From IMG/VR virus record IMGVR_UViG_3300012931_000018, positions 1-64,000 of that record: a stretch of 64,000 nt of DNA; one strand, written 5' to 3'. This document shows, in pieces, positions 24,976 through 32,150 of this stretch. The stretch is from a virus. The translations under genes were made by a program, and so were the position numbers. The notes beneath the pieces were generated by a model. The model was given only the letters and a program-made list of their open reading frames with translations. It did no database searches and had not been told where the DNA came from. Position 1 is the stretch's first letter. Every line of letters begins with the position of its first letter.

Positions 24976-25215
24976 ATGGATAAGGTAAATCAAATCTACC
25001 AAACTGTTAAAGAAGTAAAAAACAATTGCCGATTAATAGCTAATAGTGCTAAAGATTATCAGGAATATAAATCTGCTTTAAATAAGATATCTACTGAAAC
25101 GAAAGGAATGGATTGGCAGGAAATTAATATTGATGGTAATGTCCATATTAAAAAGATAAAAGAGTATTACTTGTTGTATTCTTTATATGGTACAGCACAA
25201 CTCTATAAAGCATAA
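24976..25215 (+). CDS. single KYY-LW module protein, 79 aa
   Basis: Almost the whole protein is one copy of the module seen in the product at 23955: V-K-N-N-C-R-L-I-A near residue 14, then K-I-K-E-Y-Y-L-L-Y-S-L-Y-G-T-A-Q-L-Y-K at the end. The ATG at 24976 has AAGGAA upstream; an open frame extending further 5' is only a shadow of the preceding gene. Function unknown. Confidence 0.6.
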   Translation: MDKVNQIYQTVKEVKNNCRLIANSAKDYQEYKSALNKISTETKGMDWQEINIDGNVHIKKIKEYYLLYSLYGTAQLYKA

Positions 25216-25233
25216 AAGGGAGATTTATATATT

Positions 25234-25452
25234 ATGTCATATAATATTAATAAAACTATTAAAATAAGGAATAATAATAGCACATCATCTATAAGGACAC
25301 ATCGTAAACAAATAAGAAGTATAATCAATAGTTTACCTGTTGATATAGAAAAAGCGTTTAAGAATAATAAATTGATAAATATTAATGAAAGTGTTAAGTA
25401 TAGTGAGCAAGTTCCGGTATCTAAAACAATAACAATTGAGATCACGTTATGA
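25234..25452 (+). CDS. hypothetical basic protein, 72 aa
   Basis: Encoded between two KYY-LW module genes, with an ATGA overlap of 4 bases to the next. The N-terminal half is basic and Asn/Ser/Thr-rich (R-T-H-R-K-Q-I-R); the end is a possible beta strand (T-I-T-I-E-I-T-L). AAGGGAG lies 12 bases before the ATG. No family is recognised. Confidence 0.5.
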   Translation: MSYNINKTIKIRNNNSTSSIRTHRKQIRSIINSLPVDIEKAFKNNKLININESVKYSEQVPVSKTITIEITL

Positions 25453-25784
25453 AAGAACTAATAACTGTAAAGGAAATAAAAGAACAGTGTATGCTAATTT
25501 TTGATGCTGAAGATGATATAGTGCTTTATGTACAGGTATTAAATAGAGTTAAGGCACTATATCCTAATGAAAAGTTTAACCAGGTTGCTACATATAATGA
25601 TACAACAATAAGTAGAATGCGGGAATATTATATGGTAAACCATCTTGGTATGCTTAGTTTATGGAAATTAAAAGAAAAAGATAGTGTTCATACTGTTAAT
25701 AACCCTATAGAGCACATTGAAGAACCACATAAAGTAGAACCTAAATCTTGTAAGATGTATATAGGTGAAGGTCTCACGATTTAA
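25449..25784 (+). CDS. KYY-LW module protein, 111 aa
   Basis: Residues 5-75 form another copy of the module: V-K-E-I-K-E-Q-C-M-L-I-F, L-N-R-V-K-A-L-Y-P, then S-R-M-R-E-Y-Y-M-V-N-H-L-G-M-L-S-L-W-K-L. A short hydrophilic tail follows. It is aligned with the products at 23955 and 24976 and ends this cluster. Function unknown. Confidence 0.6.
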   Translation: MKELITVKEIKEQCMLIFDAEDDIVLYVQVLNRVKALYPNEKFNQVATYNDTTISRMREYYMVNHLGMLSLWKLKEKDSVHTVNNPIEHIEEPHKVEPKSCKMYIGEGLTI

Positions 25785-25888
25785 TAGAAAAAGAAAAAGG
25801 ATAATAATAGTAGTAAGGTAAAGGATAGTAAGAAAGAAAACAATTAACTGCATGTATATAGTAATAAGATAGAATAAGGAAAGAAACA

Positions 25889-26653
25889 ATGAATATGTTG
25901 ATGAATAGTAGTAAAGAATATATAATATTAGATGGTAATAGAGTAATTGATTATAGTATATCGAGGAATAAAGTAATGAATAGTGTATTATGCTATTTAG
26001 ATGATAAGTTAAGTGATAATATGTTGAGCAATAAAACAATTTATTTGTTGAGTAATAAAGTAACAGTATTAGATCAAGACCAAAGATTAATAATATCAAG
26101 TAATAAAGGAATAGGGCAAAGATTGTTTTATTTGTTGAGTAATAAGATAATAAATAAAAGATTAAGGCACCACATGCTTCTAAACACACATGGTTCAACG
26201 ATGGCAATCCCCGATAACTCGATAGCTCGAATTGATATAGAAAGTAGTCTATTTACCCCTTACACTGCTGATACTGCCCATATTGTTAGAAGCTCCGTAA
26301 TATTGTTTAGTAGTCCTATAATACTGTTCATACTGTTGCTACTGTTGTATATTATTGATATAGTAATAAAATATATTGTTAGTACTGTCGATGATGTTAG
26401 CAGTATGGCAGTATTAGTAATGTTGAACAGTATATTATTAAATCCCAAGCAGTTAGGGGCGGGGGTATCAACAGTATCAACATTTTCACATTTAAGTATG
26501 AGATGTCTCTTTCGCCCCTACATACAATTTTTTCAAAAATTCTCTACTTTTCCCAACAGTATGAAAAAATTCTCTACTTTTCATAACAGTATTAAAAAAT
26601 TATCAGCATATCACTACTCACACACTGCCCACAATAGCACAATAAATATATAA
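25889..26653 (+). CDS. doubtful open frame in an anomalous repeat-rich segment, 254 aa
   Basis: An open frame with AAGGAAAG upstream but with codon use unlike its neighbours (CTG, TCC, CCC, GTC). Residues about 135-165 form one very hydrophobic membrane-like stretch. Near the N-terminus L-L-S-N-K recurs, and near the end three 10-residue repeats of the form K-K-F-S-T-F-x-N-S occur, from 30-base repeats that keep frame. In-frame repeats favour coding; odd composition and an antisense open frame from 26207 to 25668 argue for non-coding or decaying DNA. If it is not a gene, 25785-26682 is an intergenic segment of about 900 bases. Confidence 0.35.
   Translation: MNMLMNSSKEYIILDGNRVIDYSISRNKVMNSVLCYLDDKLSDNMLSNKTIYLLSNKVTVLDQDQRLIISSNKGIGQRLFYLLSNKIINKRLRHHMLLNTHGSTMAIPDNSIARIDIESSLFTPYTADTAHIVRSSVILFSSPIILFILLLLLYIIDIVIKYIVSTVDDVSSMAVLVMLNSILLNPKQLGAGVSTVSTFSHLSMRCLFRPYIQFFQKFSTFPNSMKKFSTFHNSIKKLSAYHYSHTAHNSTINI
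26322..26346 (+). repeat. three TACTGTT direct repeats at 9-base spacing
   Basis: TACTGTT begins at 26322, 26331 and 26340, giving a regular 9-base array. The inverse AACAGTA(T) recurs in the same segment at 26062, 26426, 26470, 26555 and 26585. Such arrays can be binding sites for a replication or regulatory protein. They may also be incidental to the hydrophobic Leu-rich coding stretch. Confidence 0.5.
26536..26595 (+). repeat. 30-base tandem repeat
   Basis: AAAAATTCTCTACTTTTC...AACAGTAT occurs twice in tandem with a 30-base period and continues into a degenerate third unit (AAAAAATTATCAGC). The period is a multiple of three and codes K-F-S-T-F-x-N-S repeats in the doubtful frame 25889-26653. 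Confidence 0.7.
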
Positions 26654-26682
26654 TTAACATAACAACACAGGGGATAAATAAA

Positions 26683-27261
26683 ATGAATGAAAATAAGATA
26701 ACACATTTATCAATGAATGATAATAATTCTTTATTAACGAAAGAAGAATTAACCAGAGAATTATTAAAAGTACCGGACGTATTAAAGGAACAAATTAAAG
26801 AGGCAATAGAAAATAATCTCGATGTAAGTATATTGATGCATAATACACATGCTATGGATGCTGATGGTAAAATCCAGGTACTTGGTTGCCACTATAGTAT
26901 CTTTGTTCCTTTTAATGTTATGAATACTAAGGAAAAGAATCTTGAAGTAATTGTTAAAAATATTGTATATGTTCCTTTACATGATAATTATTCTGCTAAT
27001 GTAGAAATTTATTACGCGGATAATAAAATATATTCCGAAGATATAATAATTGATAGTGTTGATATGATTAATTATATAGAAACTAAATTTAATCATGATG
27101 TTGTGAATAGAAAATATGGAACAGTGATAAATATGGATGATAATGAAGTACTTGGTTTGGAATTGGCATTGAATCCTGATCCTAATCGGACTTTACAATG
27201 TGATATAGATTGGCAATCTTTATATGTTAATTTCTATTATAAAATAGATGAGATAGAATAA
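26683..27261 (+). CDS. hypothetical protein, 192 aa
   Basis: Starts behind an ACACAGGGG ribosome binding site, the extended form seen before several genes here. An N-terminal charged helix (L-T-K-E-E-L-T-R-E-L) is followed by a largely beta region (Y-S-I-F-V-P-F-N-V, V-I-V-K-N-I-V-Y-V, V-N-F-Y-Y-K-I). No family is recognised. It follows the anomalous segment and precedes the gene with the 45-base duplication. Confidence 0.6.
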   Translation: MNENKITHLSMNDNNSLLTKEELTRELLKVPDVLKEQIKEAIENNLDVSILMHNTHAMDADGKIQVLGCHYSIFVPFNVMNTKEKNLEVIVKNIVYVPLHDNYSANVEIYYADNKIYSEDIIIDSVDMINYIETKFNHDVVNRKYGTVINMDDNEVLGLELALNPDPNRTLQCDIDWQSLYVNFYYKIDEIE

Positions 27262-27263
27262 AT

Positions 27264-27641
27264 ATGCGGACTATGGAAATAGAACTAATGGAAATACAAG
27301 ATGATGGCAATGCTGTATTAAAATTATCTATAAGTGAATTTGTTAATTATAAAATAGTATTGTCTAAGCATATTTCTTTTGAATTTGTTAATTATAAAAT
27401 AGTATTGTCTAAGCATATTTCTCTTGAAAAGAAAGTATTTGCTGAACTCAAGGAAACTAAAATAATGAATGGATTAGATAAGGTTGGAGATAAAAATAAA
27501 GTAGGCGTGTTAAATGTGATAGGTGGCAGTAATTTAAAAAATGGATTGAATAAAAATTTAGATATGAGTTTTGAAGTATCTGAAGATTGTGAAACTATAA
27601 GTGAATTTAGAATATTTGAATTAATAAAGGGAGGAAAATAA
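27264..27641 (+). CDS. hypothetical protein with a recent internal duplication, 125 aa
   Basis: Residues 25-54 are two copies of a 15-residue unit, E-F-V-N-Y-K-I-V-L-S-K-H-I-S-F/L, made by a 45-base tandem duplication. The rest is beta-rich with a Gly/Asn/Lys centre. A start at 27273 (M-E-I-E-L) is also possible. No family is recognised. One unit alone would look like a normal beta strand, so the duplication probably extends a sheet or is tolerated in a loop. Confidence 0.55.
   Translation: MRTMEIELMEIQDDGNAVLKLSISEFVNYKIVLSKHISFEFVNYKIVLSKHISLEKKVFAELKETKIMNGLDKVGDKNKVGVLNVIGGSNLKNGLNKNLDMSFEVSEDCETISEFRIFELIKGGK
27336..27425 (+). repeat. 45-bp tandem duplication
   Basis: 27336-27380 and 27381-27425 are identical except for one T/C change near the end. 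The unit is 45 bases, so the reading frame is preserved. The near-identity indicates a recent event. Confidence 0.95.
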
Positions 27642-27642
27642 A

Positions 27643-28242
27643 ATGAAAAATAATTTATTACAAGACTTGGAAGCAATACTGTTTTTAATAGGCATGACGA
27701 TAACACTGGTTATATTAACCAGGTGTACTTCGATTGGTAATAATACTGAAAAACCTATTCCGTTAGCTAACGATACGGAGCGTTTTCGGTATCTTTCAAT
27801 TCTAATAAAAGAGTGTAATGATAGTTTAATAGTTCATGGGAATACGGGTGATACTATAAAAATGAAATCTGATTATGGGTTAGTACAATCCCTGGAACAA
27901 AATCGCTTATTATTATTAAGACGTGTATTAGATTATTATAAAAGTCCTATTGCTGATGAAATAGAAATAGATACCTTGAATAAAATGGTGAGATGGAAAG
28001 ATGAAATCTTGTTTCATCAAGGTGATTGTATAAATCACAATAAATTTTTAACAGGTGTGATATTAAATAATAAGTATCTTCAAGATGATGCTGGTGCCAC
28101 GATGGTACTTGGATATTTTCGAGATGGTATGCATTTTGTAAAAATTAGGGATATAAAAAAAATAAGGTGTGAAGATATTCAGAAAGATTTTAAAGCAGAA
28201 GCCCGTATTTATATAAATAAATTGAATCGTAAACGAAAATGA
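27643..28242 (+). CDS. membrane-anchored hypothetical protein, 199 aa
   Basis: An N-terminal hydrophobic segment (residues 10-27, A-I-L-F-L-I-G-M-T-I-T-L-V-I-L) anchors the protein. It is followed by a Cys in L-T-R-C, which is not a good lipobox because Arg precedes the Cys. The remainder is a soluble alpha/beta domain. GGAGG lies upstream, and the end overlaps the GT-C gene by 4 bases, so it is probably co-translated and may assist that membrane glycosyltransferase. No family is recognised. Confidence 0.6.
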   Translation: MKNNLLQDLEAILFLIGMTITLVILTRCTSIGNNTEKPIPLANDTERFRYLSILIKECNDSLIVHGNTGDTIKMKSDYGLVQSLEQNRLLLLRRVLDYYKSPIADEIEIDTLNKMVRWKDEILFHQGDCINHNKFLTGVILNNKYLQDDAGATMVLGYFRDGMHFVKIRDIKKIRCEDIQKDFKAEARIYINKLNRKRK

Positions 28243-29504
28243 AACGTTTAATTTATTTACTGCCGTTTGTGTTATTGATAATATTTCAATTAATATTAAT
28301 AGATAAAGGAATATTATCGATATCCGCTGATGAAAGCGGTCATACCTTAAATGCTTATAATTATTATATAGGCAAAGGGAGTTTGTGGGGTATGTGGCTG
28401 CCAGGGCAACAGCTTATTTATACGGCGGGATTTATGGTATGGAAAGATTTAGTGTGGATGCCACGAATAGTGAGTATGATGTTTGGAATATTTACATTGA
28501 TAAGTTTAATGCTGGTGACTAAAGAATTATTTAAGGATAAGAATATAATTGTTATGACTGGAGTGTTTGGAAGTTTATTTGTTGGAATAAATTTATATAG
28601 CGTATTGCCCTTGACTGAAATATATTTCTTTGCTTTTATATTATTGGAAATATATTTAATGCTATATTATTTACGGACTGGTAAGAAAGAATGGCTGGTA
28701 ATTATAGTTGGAATAATAGCAACAATGTTTCGTTATGATGGTTGGGTATTTATACTGGTTGTGGGCGGTATGATGATAAAGAAATTAAAATATAAAACTA
28801 TACTGTTGTTTTTATTTCCGGTGGTATGGGTAATGTATGGATGGATAATGACAGGGGATATGTTTGGGTTTATACATAGTGTTGCTGAAAGAAGAATAGC
28901 GTTGCGAAATGATGAAGGTATGATATATAACTATATTCTTCTAACATTGGAATCTACTTTATTGGCTGGATTATTTTTTATTAATAAAAATAAAAAATAC
29001 TTAATGTTATATGTGATAACTTTTATTATTTGGGCAATAGCTTTATCTCGAACCGGAGCAATGCCGACTCATAATGTATGGCGTGTACCGTTGATATGGA
29101 ATATTATGATGATACCGTTTCTTGCTTATGTTGTGATGAAACCTAAACAAAAAATATTGAGCGTTGTAGTAATTATAATTATTTCACTTTTATTCATAAA
29201 GCAAACTGTTAAATATATTTCATTACCACAAAAATACATTTTAACGTGGAATGAAATTGAACTGGGTAAGAAAATTCAACAGCTCGATGGGGGAATTATT
29301 ATTCCTAAGATGGGTTGGGAATACTCGAATATTCTTGTGGTAAGTCAACGACCTGAAAGAATTTCTTTTAAAGATGGAATTAACTATATGGATTTAATAT
29401 TGTACGATTATTTAATTGTACCGCGCCGGATTTATATTGATAAGGAAGAAATATGGAATAATAAAGATTGGTTTATTTATAAATTAAAAAACACAGGGGA
29501 ATAA
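28239..29504 (+). CDS. multi-pass membrane glycosyltransferase, GT-C type
   Basis: A 421-residue integral membrane protein with about nine to eleven hydrophobic helices and a soluble C-terminal region. The first loop after helix 1 has S-A-D-E-S-G-H-T-L-N-A, the acidic Asp-Glu placement typical of GT-C enzymes that use lipid-phosphate sugar donors (PMT/ArnT/GT39-like). Later loops contain F-R-Y-D-G-W and S-V-A-E-R-R. It would transfer a sugar from a polyprenyl carrier on the periplasmic side of the inner membrane. Codon use is richer in CTG, GTG and GGG than neighbours, hinting at recent acquisition. Its own start overlaps the upstream gene by 4 bases. Donor and acceptor cannot be read from the sequence. 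Confidence 0.65.
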   Translation: MKRLIYLLPFVLLIIFQLILIDKGILSISADESGHTLNAYNYYIGKGSLWGMWLPGQQLIYTAGFMVWKDLVWMPRIVSMMFGIFTLISLMLVTKELFKDKNIIVMTGVFGSLFVGINLYSVLPLTEIYFFAFILLEIYLMLYYLRTGKKEWLVIIVGIIATMFRYDGWVFILVVGGMMIKKLKYKTILLFLFPVVWVMYGWIMTGDMFGFIHSVAERRIALRNDEGMIYNYILLTLESTLLAGLFFINKNKKYLMLYVITFIIWAIALSRTGAMPTHNVWRVPLIWNIMMIPFLAYVVMKPKQKILSVVVIIIISLLFIKQTVKYISLPQKYILTWNEIELGKKIQQLDGGIIIPKMGWEYSNILVVSQRPERISFKDGINYMDLILYDYLIVPRRIYIDKEEIWNNKDWFIYKLKNTGE

Positions 29505-29505
29505 A

Positions 29506-29892
29506 ATGAAGAACACATTATTGAAAATATTAATTGTGATTGGCATAATAGTGCTAATAATATCAGCATCATTTACTACATTGAATGGTCAGACAATTTT
29601 GTGTACTAAACATTATCATCTAAGTACGGCAACTTGTACAGTTCCATTTATGGATGATACTTTATATGTAACCGGAAAATATTTAACAGCTGAATTTGAA
29701 TTTATATTAATAGAAATACAATTCCATGGTCTTGAATATTTGGATGCTTTACAAAAAACCAAAATAGGTGTTTGGCATATATCAGAATATATTGATGAAC
29801 AAATTAGATTTATTTATAATAGATGGATTGCTAAAAAAAGATTGCAAACAATCGATGATGATTTTTGGCAAGATGTAAATAAAAAAAGGTGA
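29506..29892 (+). CDS. hypothetical protein with N-terminal membrane anchor or signal peptide, 128 aa
   Basis: Residues 6-25 are a strong hydrophobic stretch (K-I-L-I-V-I-G-I-I-V-L-I-I-S-A), followed by S-F-T-T-L-N-G-Q that could be a cleavage region. The rest has two Cys and aromatic residues and is predicted to lie outside the cytoplasm. The gene has an ACACAGGGGA ribosome binding site and sits between the GT-C enzyme and GDP-fucose synthase, so it likely belongs to the surface-glycan set. Function unknown. Confidence 0.55.
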   Translation: MKNTLLKILIVIGIIVLIISASFTTLNGQTILCTKHYHLSTATCTVPFMDDTLYVTGKYLTAEFEFILIEIQFHGLEYLDALQKTKIGVWHISEYIDEQIRFIYNRWIAKKRLQTIDDDFWQDVNKKR

Positions 29893-29897
29893 ATAAA

Positions 29898-30890
29898 ATG
29901 GAAAAGAAAAATATTTTAATAACAGGGCATAATGGATTGGTGGGATCTGCTTTAGTAAAAATGTTTAAGAACGATGATAGAGAATATAATGTCATTGTTG
30001 CACCCAGAAGCAGTTTAGACTTAAAAAGTGAACAAAGTACCAGAAAATGGTTTGATCAAAGAATTAAAGAAGGCGTTAAGATTGATATGGTAATTTGTTG
30101 TGCTGGAAAGGTTGGTGGTATAGTTGCAAATTCTAAATATCCAGCTGAATTTTTATATGATAATGCTTTGATTGGATTGAATACAATTTCTGCTGCTTAT
30201 ATTTATAACGTAGATAAATTAATTTACTTAGGGAGTAGTTGTGTTTATCCAAAAACTTTAAAAATTATTGATGAAAATAAATTATTATCCAGTAAACTTG
30301 AACCTTCGAATGAAGGATATGCTATTGCTAAAATAATGAACATAAAACTTGTTGAAAAATTTCATATTGAATATGGTAAAAATTATTATTCAGTAATGCC
30401 TTGTAATGTTTATGGATATGGTGATAATTATAATCTTGAAAGTTCTCATGTTATTCCAGCATTGATTAGAAAATTGCATGAAGCTAAAATGAATAACAAT
30501 ACTGAATTTAATGTTATGGGTAATCCTGAAACACGACGTGAATTTACATTTTCAGATACATTGGCTGCTAAGATATATAATTTGATTGAATTTGTTAGTG
30601 CAGATTATTTAGATATAGTGTATGGTACTAATTTATTGAACCTTGGTAGTGGTGTGGAATATACGATGGATAAATTAGTGAAAACAATTTCTAAGGTTGT
30701 TGGCTATAAAGGAAAAATAAATTGGACTAATACTGGTGCTGGAGTTGAAAGAAAATTAATGGACTCGAAAAAACAAAAAGAAATTTTTTCATCATTTGGT
30801 TGTTATAATGATTTATATGAACCAGAATTAAGTGAAGGAATAAAAGTAACATATAATGATTTTTTAACTAATGAAGGATTAAGAAAATAA
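29898..30890 (+). CDS. fcl: GDP-L-fucose synthase (epimerase/reductase)
   Basis: A short-chain dehydrogenase-like enzyme of 330 residues. The nucleotide-binding G-H-N-G-L-V-G-S is at residues 10-17. The catalytic set is visible as L-G-S-S-C-V-Y-P and Y-A-I-A-K, and the substrate segment E-P-S-N-E-G-Y precedes the Tyr. The family marker C-C-A-G-K-V-G-G-I is present. The enzyme turns GDP-4-keto-6-deoxymannose, made by the Gmd encoded at 32151, into GDP-L-fucose using NADPH. The ATG at 29898 is chosen over a GTG at 29889 because AAAGGTG lies upstream. Sequence and catalytic residues look intact. Confidence 0.9.
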   Translation: MEKKNILITGHNGLVGSALVKMFKNDDREYNVIVAPRSSLDLKSEQSTRKWFDQRIKEGVKIDMVICCAGKVGGIVANSKYPAEFLYDNALIGLNTISAAYIYNVDKLIYLGSSCVYPKTLKIIDENKLLSSKLEPSNEGYAIAKIMNIKLVEKFHIEYGKNYYSVMPCNVYGYGDNYNLESSHVIPALIRKLHEAKMNNNTEFNVMGNPETRREFTFSDTLAAKIYNLIEFVSADYLDIVYGTNLLNLGSGVEYTMDKLVKTISKVVGYKGKINWTNTGAGVERKLMDSKKQKEIFSSFGCYNDLYEPELSEGIKVTYNDFLTNEGLRK

Positions 30891-31001
30891 TTTGTTAATA
30901 ATCGTCATATATTCATTAGACATGAAAAAATGGCACCAAGATAAGAAAACACAGGTGCAATAAATAATTAATTATACTACAATTTATTTCGGAGATTATT
31001 A

Positions 31002-31151
31002 ATGGAAAAAGAAAAAGAAAAAAATGAAACTGAAAGTAAATCAAATGAAGTTAAGACGGAATTTGATAAACTTTCAAAAGTTCAGAAAGATGTTGTCATG
31101 TCTGAATTAAATAAAAATCAGAAAACATCTGAGGTAAAAAATGAAAATTAA
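31002..31151 (+). CDS. hypothetical charged peptide, 49 aa
   Basis: A short frame preceded by CGGAG 7 bases before the ATG and overlapping the next gene by 11 bases. It codes a Lys/Glu/Asn-rich, probably coiled-coil or disordered peptide. The overlap geometry and good ribosome binding site support it as a real gene. The 111-base gap upstream holds only a weak hairpin and no clear terminator. Confidence 0.5.
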   Translation: MEKEKEKNETESKSNEVKTEFDKLSKVQKDVVMSELNKNQKTSEVKNEN

Positions 31152-32070
31152 TTGTCAATCAAAATCAGGTATGTCAGTATCTTCGGCATGGGGATGGACA
31201 CCATTATTTGGTGGTGTATCGACTTGTACACTTACATTTAGTCCAGGCATAGCGGCACAAGGCATAGATATATTAAATGTCAATATTATTCATGCTTGGA
31301 TGGTAAATGGGCAAATTATTGCTTCACAAAGTAATTTTGTTGATCAAATAAATAGTAATGGAATATTAAAGACAAGTCAATCTTTAATAATGGGTGGAAT
31401 TCCAACAGCACAAGCGGAATTAGTTTTTGTAGTTGACATAGGTATTCAGAATCCAGATGGTTCATATACTACTTGGAGAGGTACAACTCATACAGGTGTA
31501 TATAATTTTTCTGCACCCGGTCAAGTTCAAGCTAATGTTCCTGAAGGTTCACCTATACAATCAGGTATTGCTTATAATGCATATTGTGGTATTGATTATA
31601 ATGGAACAAATACTCATTATGAAGCAGAAGTCCAAAATGGATCAATAGTGAATATTAGTGGAAATCATTTTGCTATAATTCCAAATGCACCTAATTGTTC
31701 TTGGAGAGCAAGAGCGGTTAATGATCAAGGTACTGGTGCATGGAGTAGTTGGTGTTCATTTTCTGTTGATACATATATTAATAATCCTGTTGTTAGTGCT
31801 TATGCTGTGCAGCACCCATCTAAACCAATTATTGCTTTATATATGAATGGAAGTATTTCTGTTCCATCTGGTGTTGTTATAACAAGTAGTAAATTTATTT
31901 ATGGTGGTACTACAATTAATAATGGAACAACTTCAAGTCCATCTGCTTCAGTAAATAGTGTTAGTTTACCTATAACTGTGCAATTGCAAGTTATTTATTA
32001 TGATTCTGTTTGTGCAAAATCGGTTAGTAAAGAAGTATCAGTTGTAGTTAATGATACTGGTTTAGAATAA
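31141..32070 (+). CDS. beta-rich Ig/fibronectin-like protein, possible virion adhesin, 309 aa
   Basis: The protein is rich in Ser, Thr, Gly and Asn and consists of predicted beta strands throughout. The middle (W-R-A-R-A-V-N-D-Q-G-T-G-A-W-S-S-W) is a typical fibronectin type III or Ig-like strand pair. No signal peptide is present, in contrast to the island proteins downstream of the capsid gene. Such proteins often decorate capsids or tails and bind glycans. It lies between the two GDP-fucose genes, which may reflect a link to fucosylated structures or simple shuffling. Confidence 0.55.
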   Translation: MKINCQSKSGMSVSSAWGWTPLFGGVSTCTLTFSPGIAAQGIDILNVNIIHAWMVNGQIIASQSNFVDQINSNGILKTSQSLIMGGIPTAQAELVFVVDIGIQNPDGSYTTWRGTTHTGVYNFSAPGQVQANVPEGSPIQSGIAYNAYCGIDYNGTNTHYEAEVQNGSIVNISGNHFAIIPNAPNCSWRARAVNDQGTGAWSSWCSFSVDTYINNPVVSAYAVQHPSKPIIALYMNGSISVPSGVVITSSKFIYGGTTINNGTTSSPSASVNSVSLPITVQLQVIYYDSVCAKSVSKEVSVVVNDTGLE

Positions 32071-32093
32071 TTATCACAAAATAATAATTCAAT

Positions 32094-32123
32094 AACAGTC
32101 TGGTTGAAATATATCAGACTGTT
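32094..32123 (+). terminator. stem-loop after the beta-rich gene, weak terminator candidate
   Basis: A 9-bp stem AACAGTCTG / CAGACTGTT (32094-32102 with 32115-32123) with a 12-base loop, 24 bases after the stop codon. The bases that follow are AAAATTAATTT rather than a T run, so termination may be weak or the structure may serve another purpose. Confidence 0.5.
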
Positions 32124-32150
32124 AAAATTAATTTGATGAGGTTATATAAT

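Noticed and set aside
25668-26207. Minus-strand open frame of 179 codons
   Set aside because: It overlaps the end of a supported plus-strand gene, is an implausible Leu/Tyr/Ser-rich string and lacks a ribosome binding site; no other minus-strand gene is supported in the window.
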